A DNA stretch of 7,510 bases from Chloroflexota bacterium (GTDB taxonomy: Bacteria > Chloroflexota > Limnocylindria > P2-11E): positions 1-7,510 of the forward strand of contig VBGS01000063.1 of assembly GCA_005889445.1 (NCBI GenBank), written 5' to 3'. Shown in pieces: positions 1 to 7,248 of this stretch; within the stretch, counting starts at the first letter, position 1, and every line of letters starts with the position of its first letter. The position numbers were made by a program, and so were the translations under genes. Below the pieces are notes generated by a model. It worked only from the letters and a program-made list of their open reading frames with translations, was not told the DNA's origin and searched no databases.

Positions 1-452
1 AACTGCAGATCGTCGTCACATGGCGTCGACCCCGATGCGAGCGGCGCCGGCAGAAGCATCGCTGACATCGGTCGGCTCCCGCGGGACGCGACCGTGCCGG
101 CCGGCAGGGAAGTACCGAATCCGACGCCGATCACGCTGCAGGGGGCGAGCCACCGGCCGCCGGCGACGATCAGGGTGTTGGGGTTCGCCGCCACCGTCAC
201 GTGGCCGAACCAGGTCAACAGGGGGACCTGGATCAGGGTGCAGTTGAGACCGGCCGGATAGTCGACCATTCCCTGCACCGCGCTGACCAGACCGGTGAGC
301 ATGTCCGCGTCGGCGACGACGGTGACACTCGTCCCGTCAGTGCAGTTGATCGTGACCTGGGTCATTCCAAGAGCTGCTGCTTGCGGCCGTTGGGTCACGC
401 CGGCGAGGACGAGCGCCGCGGCGACGGCGAACACGACGGTGGCGCGTCTCAT
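1..452 (-). CDS. Secreted hypothetical protein, 3' end cut by window edge
   Basis: Reading the minus strand from ATG at 452, 150 codons stay open to the left edge, so the C-terminus is missing. The start is supported by GGAGG at 461-465, eight bases upstream. The N-terminus is a typical Sec signal peptide: MRRATVVFAV followed by an Ala/Val/Leu core, with a likely cleavage site near residues 26-27 (QAAA). The mature part opens with TQVTINCTDGTSVTV and is rich in Val, Thr, Gly and Pro, with Cys at 37, 71, 105 and 145, as expected of an exported beta-rich, possibly disulfide-bonded protein. I do not recognise a named family or any catalytic motif. It is transcribed away from the TadE/TadG operon, with a 265-bp spacer between them. 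A surface or pilus-related role is only a guess from this position. Confidence 0.72.
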   Translation of the reverse strand, partial: MRRATVVFAVAAALVLAGVTQRPQAAALGMTQVTINCTDGTSVTVVADADMLTGLVSAVQGMVDYPAGLNCTLIQVPLLTWFGHVTVAANPNTLIVAGGRWLAPCSVIGVGFGTSLPAGTVASRGSRPMSAMLLPAPLASGSTPCDDDLQ

Positions 453-717
453 CTTGGTTTCCTCCGCATCTTCGACGCGGCCACCAGACAGGCAGCCGCG
501 CCCGCTGAGGCCTCGGCGTGCAGGCGGTGTGCCACTCGCGCGTGACCTCATCGAGCGTCGGGCAGACCGGTCGTACGAAGGTAGGCCGTGGGCTCGTTCG
601 CCTGGCCGTCCTTGGTCGCGGACTAGAACAATCCTCGACCGTAGAGTCCGGCCAACCATCGATTAGCCGGAAGTACCAGCAGCCTCGGCGTCGTGGTCGC
701 CCATCCTTCGCTGCACG
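453..717. other. Divergent intergenic spacer
   Basis: This 265-bp spacer separates the minus-strand secreted protein gene from the plus-strand TadE operon and should hold the promoters of both. I see no convincing -35/-10 pair for either direction. A TANNNT box on the minus strand (TACCTT, 578-583) and one on the plus strand (TAGAGT, 642-647) lack clear partners. Plus-strand open frames across this stretch have low-complexity Arg-rich translations and no ribosome binding site, so I do not call them. Confidence 0.45.
461..465 (-). promoter_or_regulatory. Shine-Dalgarno site of the left-edge secreted protein gene
   Basis: The minus strand reads GGAGGAAACCAAG directly before ATG at 452, giving a five-base anti-SD match with eight bases of spacing. 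It fixes the start of the gene and argues that this edge-truncated reading frame is real. Confidence 0.7.
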
Positions 718-1293
718 ATGACGCGGGAGGGAACCACCGATCGTGGGCAGGCGATCGTCGAGTTCGCACTTGTCCTACCTGTCTTCCTCCTGTTGCTCTT
801 CGGGCTCGTCGAGTTCGGGGTGCTTCTCAACGCGGCGAGCACCGTGAACTACGTCAGCCGCGCGGCGGCGCTGCTGGCCGCCGAGGGCGGGAAGACCGAA
901 GGAACCGATTGCCAGGTCCTTCGGGCCATCGAGCGCGATCTGACCCCGCCCACGACCCCAAACCGGGTGGCCCGCGTCGAGATCTATTGGTCGGACGCCA
1001 ACGGGAACCAGATCGGCCCGAACGTCAACCGCTACGACCGCACCGGATCGATGACGTGCACGTACGCAGACGGCACGTCCGCGGCCATGCCCTACACCCT
1101 CACGACGGACAACTACCCCGAGAGCGAGCGATGCGACGCGCTGGACGGATGCGACCTCGAGCACACGACGGTGGACACCATCGGTGTGCGCATCACCTAC
1201 AACCATCAATGGGTGACCACGTTCGGGAAATTCATCGCGGGGTCGATCACGTTCGAACGGAGTACGGCGGTCCGTGAGGAGCCGACGCTGTGA
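718..1293 (+). CDS. tadE: TadE-like pilus assembly protein (pseudopilin)
   Basis: This 191-residue protein has the TadE layout: a short polar leader, the motif RGQAIVEFALVLPVF at residues 9-23, one hydrophobic helix (about 13-37) and a periplasmic or extracellular domain. Gly10 followed by Glu15 fits the Gly/XXXXGlu rule for processing by a type IV prepilin peptidase in Tad systems. The soluble part has Cys at 65, 114, 139 and 145, which could form disulfides. TadE proteins are minor pseudopilins in Tad/Flp pilus assembly at the inner membrane. ATG 718 is the only usable start, because an in-frame TAG lies at 664-666 with no other start codon between. No good ribosome binding site precedes it. 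It is the first gene of a three-gene operon and overlaps the next by GTGA. Confidence 0.85.
   Translation: MTREGTTDRGQAIVEFALVLPVFLLLLFGLVEFGVLLNAASTVNYVSRAAALLAAEGGKTEGTDCQVLRAIERDLTPPTTPNRVARVEIYWSDANGNQIGPNVNRYDRTGSMTCTYADGTSAAMPYTLTTDNYPESERCDALDGCDLEHTTVDTIGVRITYNHQWVTTFGKFIAGSITFERSTAVREEPTL
1276..1281 (+). promoter_or_regulatory. Shine-Dalgarno site for the second TadE-like gene
   Basis: GAGGAG lies inside the end of the first TadE-like gene, eight bases before the GTG at 1290. It supports the GTG start that overlaps the upstream stop codon. Confidence 0.6.
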
Positions 1294-1880
1294 GGCGCGA
1301 TCAGAACGGTCAAGCCGTGACCGAGCTCGCGCTCCTCGTTCCTCTGCTCCTCGTGCTCGTCTTCGGCGTGATCGAGCTTGCGAACGCCATCAACCAGGCC
1401 ATGACCATCGCCGCCGCCACGCGCGAGGGGGCGCGCGTCGCGGGCGCTCTGGTCAACGGGGGCGGCGGGCTCGGATGCGCTTCCGGCAACTCCCCGAACG
1501 GCTCGTCCGTCGACCCGGTCATCATCGCCGCGGTCGAACGCGTCCTCACCGGGTCAGGGGCGCAGCTGTCGACGGCCAACGTGACCGACATCCACATCTA
1601 CAAGGCGACAGCGGCCGGCGCCGAGACCGCGGGCGTGGTGAATATCTGGGTCTACTCGGCTGCTTCAGGGCCGACGGTCGCGGGACAGCCGCTCGATTTC
1701 GTCCAGCGAGCCAACGGCTGGCCGGCCTGTGTCCGGAACAATGTGACGCCCGCGGACTCGGTCGGCATCACCGTGCGCTACGTCTACCAGGCATACACGC
1801 CGCTTCGCATGTTCATCCCAGGGCTCTCGACCATCAATCTGAGCGATACCGCGGTCATGCCACTCAATGCGACTCGTTAA
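1290..1880 (+). CDS. tadE: Second TadE-like pilus assembly protein
   Basis: This 196-residue protein starts at a GTG that overlaps the upstream TGA (GTGA), with GAGGAG eight bases before it. It repeats the TadE architecture: polar leader, GQAVTELALLVPLLL at residues 7-21, a single helix (about 11-33), then REGARVAGA around 45-53 and a soluble domain with Cys63 and Cys137. Gly7 followed by Glu12 again fits the prepilin-peptidase motif. Sequence outside the helix differs from the first TadE-like protein, so the pair looks functionally distinct, perhaps like TadE/TadF, and not a recent duplication. The likely role is a minor pseudopilin of a Tad/Flp pilus. The gene overlaps the TadG-like gene by 14 bp, which implies coupled translation. 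Confidence 0.84.
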   Translation: MRRDQNGQAVTELALLVPLLLVLVFGVIELANAINQAMTIAAATREGARVAGALVNGGGGLGCASGNSPNGSSVDPVIIAAVERVLTGSGAQLSTANVTDIHIYKATAAGAETAGVVNIWVYSAASGPTVAGQPLDFVQRANGWPACVRNNVTPADSVGITVRYVYQAYTPLRMFIPGLSTINLSDTAVMPLNATR

Positions 1881-3450
1881 AGACGATCGCGGGCAAACGA
1901 TCGTCGTCGCGGCGCTTCTTCTCACGCTGCTCATCGCGCTCGTTGGTCTGGGTGTCGACGTCAGCTGGTTCTCGCTCAATCTCGTGAAGATGCAGCGTGC
2001 CGCGGACGCGGCCGCGCTCGCCGGCGTCGTCTATCTGCCCGGCGACCAGACCGGGGCGTACGGCGCGGCGCTCGCCGAGGCGACCAAGAACGGCTACACG
2101 AACGGGGTCGGCGGAGTGACGGTCACGCCGGCGCAGGACTCGTTCAACAACCGCGCGCTCGCGGTCACGATCAGCGGACCCGTTCAGACCTACTTCGCGA
2201 GGATCGTCGGCGTCGCGACCTTCCCAGGAGAGCGGAACTCGCGTGCCGAGTTCGTGCTTCCCCTGCCCATGGGGAGCCCACAGGATTACAACGGCGTCGC
2301 GACGCTCTGCCGCAACACCGACCCGTACAACGCCTGCCCGGCGGTCGCGTCGGCGACGGGGGTCGGCACCGATGCGTCGCAAGGCTTCTGGGGCGCGGTT
2401 ATCGCCAAGGGCGGCAGCCGCAACAACGGAGATGCGTACTCGACCTACTACAACCCGTCTCCGACGCTGAACACGCAGTACGACGCGAACGGCTACTCGT
2501 ACATCGTCGAGTTCCCCGCGGGCACGCTCGGTGGCGCCGTGTGGATCTTCGATCCAATCTTCTGCCCGACCGGCCGCCGGACCTCGACCCCATTCCAGCA
2601 TCTCGGCATGGGGGAGGCCTGGTACAGCGTGAGCGGCACGCGGCAGGTCACCACCGAGTTCAAGCTCTGGGACATGGTGGGAACGCCGTACTCGACGACT
2701 GACGACGTGCTCATCGCGAGCGACGGCGGTCTCTTCGCGAACATGGACTACGTCGACAAGAGCCTGGACTACGGCGGCGATCACAACTACGGCGGCTTCT
2801 ACACCGGCCTGAGCTCACCCGACTGCTCGGCGAGCCCGTACCACAATCACTGGTGGCAGCTCACGTCCGGACTCGGTGAGGGCACGTACCGCCTCCAGGT
2901 CACGACCAGCCAGGGCGGCACACTCCAGAACGGCCTCAACAACTTCGCGATCCAGGTGACGACCTCGTCGGGCAGCGCCGCGCGGGTCTACGGTCAGAGC
3001 CGCATGTGCGCGTACGTGAACCTGGCCAACACGAGCGCGGTCTTCTATCTCGCTCAAGTAGACGCCGTGTACGCCGGCAAGACGCTCGAGATCAGACTCT
3101 TCGACCCCGGCGACATCACGAACACGAGTCTGCGAATCGAGCAGCCGACGGCGACGGGCTACGTCGACGCGACCTTCAAGTTCACGGCGACCGGCAGCGC
3201 CGGCGGTGCGCCCACCAGCGGCGGCCCGCAGACGTCGCTGCCGACGTCCAACGCGTTTGCGAACTTCTACAACAACCAGTGGGTCACCATCAGCATCCCG
3301 CTGCCGGTCGGCTACGACGCGCCAACACCTCCCGGCGAGACCCAACCGGGCTGGTGGAAGATCCAATACACCGTCGGGGCGGCGGGCCAGGACGTCACGA
3401 CCTGGGAGGTCAACATCCGCGGCAACCCGGTCCACCTCGTCATCCCGTAG
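1867..3450 (+). CDS. TadG-like surface protein with long beta-rich C-terminal region
   Basis: This 527-residue protein begins with the TadG N-terminal signature: DRGQTIVVAALLLTLLIAL at residues 7-25, a membrane helix to about 36, then MQRAADAAALAGVVYLPG (42-59). Residue +5 after Gly9 is Val, not the Glu of the two TadE-like proteins, as is usual for TadG-like proteins. From about 130 to the end the protein is rich in Gly, Tyr, Asn and Thr, with alternating beta-type segments and Cys at 148, 157, 233, 320 and 381. I see no von Willebrand A domain metal motif (DxSxS). A segment around 402-416 (YAGKTLEIRLFDPGD) looks like a beta-sandwich strand pair. It is the last gene of the Tad-like operon; ATG 1867 lies within the end of the preceding gene. 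The role is probably a membrane-anchored, surface-exposed component of the pilus or its secretion machine. Confidence 0.8.
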   Translation: MRLVKDDRGQTIVVAALLLTLLIALVGLGVDVSWFSLNLVKMQRAADAAALAGVVYLPGDQTGAYGAALAEATKNGYTNGVGGVTVTPAQDSFNNRALAVTISGPVQTYFARIVGVATFPGERNSRAEFVLPLPMGSPQDYNGVATLCRNTDPYNACPAVASATGVGTDASQGFWGAVIAKGGSRNNGDAYSTYYNPSPTLNTQYDANGYSYIVEFPAGTLGGAVWIFDPIFCPTGRRTSTPFQHLGMGEAWYSVSGTRQVTTEFKLWDMVGTPYSTTDDVLIASDGGLFANMDYVDKSLDYGGDHNYGGFYTGLSSPDCSASPYHNHWWQLTSGLGEGTYRLQVTTSQGGTLQNGLNNFAIQVTTSSGSAARVYGQSRMCAYVNLANTSAVFYLAQVDAVYAGKTLEIRLFDPGDITNTSLRIEQPTATGYVDATFKFTATGSAGGAPTSGGPQTSLPTSNAFANFYNNQWVTISIPLPVGYDAPTPPGETQPGWWKIQYTVGAAGQDVTTWEVNIRGNPVHLVIP

Positions 3451-3457
3451 CCGGGAC

Positions 3458-3631
3458 CTAGCCCGCGTTCTCCTGCGCCTCGCGTGCCGCGCTCTCGGTG
3501 GCCTCGTGCGCCGGATCCTCGTTCGGCTTGAACGCGCCTGGTGACGCGCTCGGCGTGTCCATACGGACGCCGGATCCAGCGGTCGTTCCGGTCGCTGCGA
3601 TCGCGCCAAGTGCGAGCTTTCGGATGTTCAT
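3458..3631 (-). CDS. Small exported peptide, 57 residues, unknown function
   Basis: ATG at 3631 on the minus strand is preceded by AAAGGAG with seven bases of spacing, one of the best ribosome binding sites in the window. The product has a short basic N-terminus (MNIRKLALGAIAATGTTAG) resembling a signal peptide or membrane anchor. A hydrophilic tail follows, rich in Ala, Glu, Ser and Pro and ending PAHEATESAAREAQENAG, predicted helical and charged, with no cysteine. The hydrophobic core is short, so export is likely but not certain. Its stop lies 7 bp from the stop of the convergent TadG-like gene, and it is divergent from murA. The same frame stays open far upstream into murA, but that extension is a high-GC shadow; the strong binding site marks the true start. 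I know no family for it. Confidence 0.66.
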   Translation of the reverse strand: MNIRKLALGAIAATGTTAGSGVRMDTPSASPGAFKPNEDPAHEATESAAREAQENAG

Positions 3632-3638
3632 CGTGTGA

Positions 3639-3645
3639 CTCCTTT
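3639..3645 (-). promoter_or_regulatory. Strong Shine-Dalgarno site of the small exported peptide gene
   Basis: The minus strand reads CGAAAGGAGTCACACG before ATG 3631. AAAGGAG sits seven bases from the start, which sets the start codon and supports this 57-codon frame as a real gene. Confidence 0.7.
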
Positions 3646-3679
3646 CGATTTGCCCGCGTTCCGCGAGCTCATCCAACAT

Positions 3680-3692
3680 GCGACCCGGTCGC
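3680..3692. repeat. 13-bp palindrome in a divergent promoter region
   Basis: GCGACC-C-GGTCGC is a perfect 6-bp inverted repeat around one central base. It lies about halfway between the divergent start codons at 3631 and 3765. It could be an operator, but a match of this length can arise by chance in such GC-rich DNA. Confidence 0.3.
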
Positions 3693-3751
3693 GCGTCGCG
3701 CATGAGATGCATGTGAGAGCGCGCCCTAGGAAACGCGTGTGATGTAGCCGC

Positions 3752-3757
3752 TACCCT
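3752..3757 (+). promoter_or_regulatory. Possible -10 box for leaderless murA transcript
   Basis: TACCCT matches the TANNNT -10 pattern and ends seven bases before the murA ATG at 3765. That spacing would put the transcription start at or next to the start codon. No Shine-Dalgarno sequence is present before this ATG, which fits a leaderless mRNA. No good -35 box is visible. Confidence 0.35.
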
Positions 3758-3764
3758 TCCCGCG

Positions 3765-5044
3765 ATGGCACGCTTTGTCGTCGAAGGGGGAACGCCCCTG
3801 CGTGGTGAGATCACTCCCGCGGGGAACAAGAACGAGGCCCTTCCGCTGATCGCCGCCAGCCTGCTCACCGAGGAGCCGGTCACGCTGCGGAACCTTCCCC
3901 GCATCCGCGATGTTCGGAACATGCTGGAGATCGCCGCCGCGCTCGGTGCGACGATCGACGACCTCGATGCGCACACCGTCCGGATCACAGCGCGAGATCT
4001 GCGGAGTGACGAGCTGCCAGCCACGCTCGCCCGCGAGATCCGGCCGTCGCTCCTCTTTGCCGCACCGCTGCTCCACCGGCGCAAGCGCGCGCGTCTCGGG
4101 CAACCGGGGGGCGACATCATCGGCCGGCGTCGGGTCGACAGCCACTTCCTCGCACTCGGCGAGCTCGGCGCGGCGCTCGACCTCAGCACCGGCGGCTTTA
4201 CCGTCACTACGGCCGGTCTGCGCGGCGCCGACATTATCCTGGACGAGCCGTCGGTGACCGCGACCGAGAACGCGATCCTGGCAGCCGCGGTCGCGAAGGG
4301 CCGCACGACGCTCCACAACGCCGCGAGCGAACCGCACGTGCAGCAGCTCGTGAAGGCGCTGAACGCGATGGGCGCGAAGATCTCGGGCACCGGAACGAAC
4401 ACCCTCGTCATCGACGGCGTCGAGCGACTCCGCGGCACCGATCACACCCTTCTCGGCGATCACATGGAGATCGGCTCGCTGATCGCTACGACGGCGATGA
4501 CCCACGGCGAGGTGACCATCAAGAACGTCGTGCCGGAGCATCTGCGGATGACGCGTTTTGTCTTCGGGCGACTGGGCATCGAAACGGAGGTCCGCGGCAA
4601 CGACGTATTCATCCCCGCGCGAGACCGCTACCTCATCGAGTCCGACATCGGCGGCGCTGTCCCGGAGCTCAAGCCGAACGTGTGGCCCGGCTTTCCGACG
4701 GACCTCACGAGCATGGCCACCGCGTTCGCCACCCAGGCCGAAGGCGTCGTGATCATCCACGAGTGGATGTTCGAGGGGCGCCTGTATTTCGTCGTCACGC
4801 TGCCCCGCGAGATGGGTGCCCGCATCGTGCTCGCGGACCCGCATCGCGCGGTCGTCATGGGGCCATCGGCATTGCGACCCGCGGAGGTCCGGAGCCCCGA
4901 CATCCGTGCAGGCATGGCGCTCCTCGCGGCCGCGCTCTGCGCGAAGGGCACGAGCGTCATCAACAACGTCGAGCAGATCGATCGCGGCTACGAGGAGCTG
5001 GACACGCGCCTGCGGGCGCTGGGCGCGAAGATCGAACGCGTCGC

Positions 5045-5048
<4 letters not shown>
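3765..5048 (+). CDS. murA: UDP-N-acetylglucosamine 1-carboxyvinyltransferase
   Basis: The enzyme transfers enolpyruvate from phosphoenolpyruvate to UDP-GlcNAc in the cytoplasm, the first committed step of peptidoglycan synthesis. The 427 residues match the usual MurA length and run from GNKNEALPLIAASLL (20-34; Lys22 and Asn23 at the E. coli positions) to HIDRGYE-like VEQIDRGYE (402-410). The catalytic loop is QPGGDIIGRRRVDSH (113-127): Asp117 replaces the E. coli Cys115, as in mycobacterial MurA, which predicts low sensitivity to fosfomycin. The catalytic Asp is in PGFPTDL (Asp313), and the late Arg is in SPDIRAGMALL (Arg381). No Shine-Dalgarno precedes ATG 3765, but a TACCCT box sits just upstream. 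The stop overlaps the next gene's GTG. Because some lineages have two MurA paralogues, it may not be the only copy. Confidence 0.93.
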
Positions 5049-6147
<1,099 letters not shown>

Positions 6148-6151
<4 letters not shown>

Positions 6152-6657
6152 CGACGCGCCCGACGGTCCGGCGCTCCTTCGCGCCCCGCGGCGTCATCGG
6201 CGGCGCCGTGCTGCTCGCGGTGGGCGTCGCCTTCCTCCTCGCCGCGATCGGATTTCCCCAGGCTGAGGGTGGCCGGTACCTCTTCCTCGCGCTGGGCCTC
6301 GCCTTCGCAGCCGCGTACGCCCTCGGGACGCGCCAGTTCGTCTACCTCCTGCCGGCGGGGGTGCTCACCGGCTTCGGGGTCGGTCTCCTCATTCCCGCAT
6401 GGTTCGGACTCTCTCCCAGCCTCGCGAACGCGGCGTTCCTCGGCGCGCTCGCGCTCGGACTCGTCGCGGTGTTTGCGCTCGCGCCCGAGCGATGGGCCCC
6501 GCTCGCTCTCGCGGCCGTTCTCGCGGTGATCGCGGTCGCGTCGCTCTTCCTGCGCATCGATCTCGTGCCCACGATGCTTCAGCCGTTCTTCGTCCCGCTG
6601 ATCGTGATCGCGGTCGGTGCCTACCTCTTGATCGTGCCCGCGCCCGAGCGGCGCTAG
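6148..6657 (+). CDS. Six-helix integral membrane protein, unknown function
   Basis: The 169-residue product has a short basic N-terminus and about six hydrophobic helices, roughly at 15-35, 43-60, 64-86, 91-112, 117-135 and 146-163, with very short loops. The composition is dominated by Ala, Leu, Val and Gly, with few charged residues inside the helices. No transporter or enzyme motif is visible. Arg136 and Asp138 in the last loop are the only clustered charges near the membrane, and the end (PAPERR) is basic. ATG 6148 overlaps the threonine synthase-like stop (ATGA), so it is the third coupled gene of the murA operon; the same frame stays open far upstream, but only as a shadow of that gene. 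Function cannot be assigned. Confidence 0.78.
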
Positions 6658-7217
6658 TCCTCGCCGTTGATGGTCATCTCGCCCAGATCGACGACATACC
6701 GCTCCGCGACGGTCTCCATCCACAGCTCGAGGTGCACGGTGTCACCGATCGGCCACTCCGGCCCTTGCGACGCCCCATCCCACCTGAAGTAGCCGTCGTT
6801 CGGCTGGGCCATCACCTCGTTCGTGTACGGCTGGCGGCTCCAAATCTCGCCGGCCCTCGTCACGCGCACGCACGTCGAACGCACGCCCTCGAGGACGAAG
6901 CGGTCGTCCGCTGAGATGGTCACGGAGACGTGCAGCGGCTGCGTGCGGAATGGGATCGACGGTGCGGAAGCCCAGCCCATGCTGCGATTGATGCTCGGAT
7001 AGAAACTGAGCGTCCCGGACCCGACGCTCACTCGAGGCCAGCCATTGTCACTTGCGGCGCGCTCGGGGGGGACCGGTCGACGGGCCGCGTCGACCCGCGG
7101 TGCGGACTCCCATCCGGACGGGCACCTGCTCGAGATCGCGATGCCCTGGTGCGCGACCAAGACCGTCAGAAAGACCGCGACCGCGAGCAGCGTGACAAGT
7201 CGGATGGTCACTATCAC
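6654..7217 (-). CDS. Membrane-anchored or secreted hypothetical protein
   Basis: The minus-strand frame gives 187 residues from GTG 7217; GTG 7211, two codons later, is an equally possible start, and an in-frame stop at 7233-7235 excludes anything longer. Residues about 5-27 (RLVTLLAVAVFLTVLVA) form one hydrophobic segment, a signal peptide or anchor. There is no convincing lipobox before Cys32. The outer part is beta-rich, with Cys32 and Cys116 as a possible disulfide pair, many Trp residues (36, 60, 82, 126, 146, 155, 166), and an acidic end (MTINGED). I recognise no family. Its stop shares CTAG with the convergent membrane protein gene. Its start is 31 bp from the divergent PLP-enzyme gene, so the promoters must nearly overlap. 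Confidence 0.68.
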   Translation of the reverse strand: MIVTIRLVTLLAVAVFLTVLVAHQGIAISSRCPSGWESAPRVDAARRPVPPERAASDNGWPRVSVGSGTLSFYPSINRSMGWASAPSIPFRTQPLHVSVTISADDRFVLEGVRSTCVRVTRAGEIWSRQPYTNEVMAQPNDGYFRWDGASQGPEWPIGDTVHLELWMETVAERYVVDLGEMTINGED

Positions 7218-7233
7218 GCAGAACCACGCCGAC

Positions 7234-7239
7234 TACCAT
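7234..7239 (+). promoter_or_regulatory. Possible -10 box for short-leader or leaderless transcript
   Basis: TACCAT fits TANNNT and ends nine bases before the ATG at 7249, which has no Shine-Dalgarno sequence. The arrangement resembles the TACCCT box in front of murA. The candidate -35 position reads CTATCA (7211-7216), a weak match, and lies inside the start of the divergent gene. Confidence 0.33.
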
Positions 7240-7248
7240 CCGGTTCAT

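Noticed and set aside
20..721. Overlapping plus-strand open frames of 60-120 codons
   Set aside because: Arg/Pro-rich, no ribosome binding site, and mostly antisense to the secreted protein gene that has a signal peptide and a good SD.
3452..3465. Possible terminator hairpin (CGGG-ACCTAG-CCCG) between convergent stops
   Set aside because: Only four base pairs, no T-tract on either strand; not enough for a terminator call.
1864..3609. Long minus-strand open frames opposite the TadG-like gene
   Set aside because: Arg-rich, no signal or domain; the plus-strand frame has the TadG signature and start coupling.
3629..3765. Riboswitch, tRNA or other structured RNA in the divergent spacer
   Set aside because: No conserved riboswitch core, no cloverleaf and no CCA-type end could be found by eye.
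3632..4438. Upstream extension of the small exported peptide into murA
   Set aside because: Strong ribosome binding site and signal-like N-terminus begin at 3631; upstream residues are shadow sequence.
3726..4844. 372-codon open frame on the minus strand opposite murA
   Set aside because: It lies wholly antisense to a clear murA, has a charged low-complexity translation with no recognisable domain and no ribosome binding site; it is a high-GC shadow.
4682..5044. Possible 121-residue N-terminal extension of the threonine synthase-like protein
   Set aside because: It overlaps murA in another frame and is Arg/His/Gly-rich without motifs. The family N-terminus begins right after GTG 5045.
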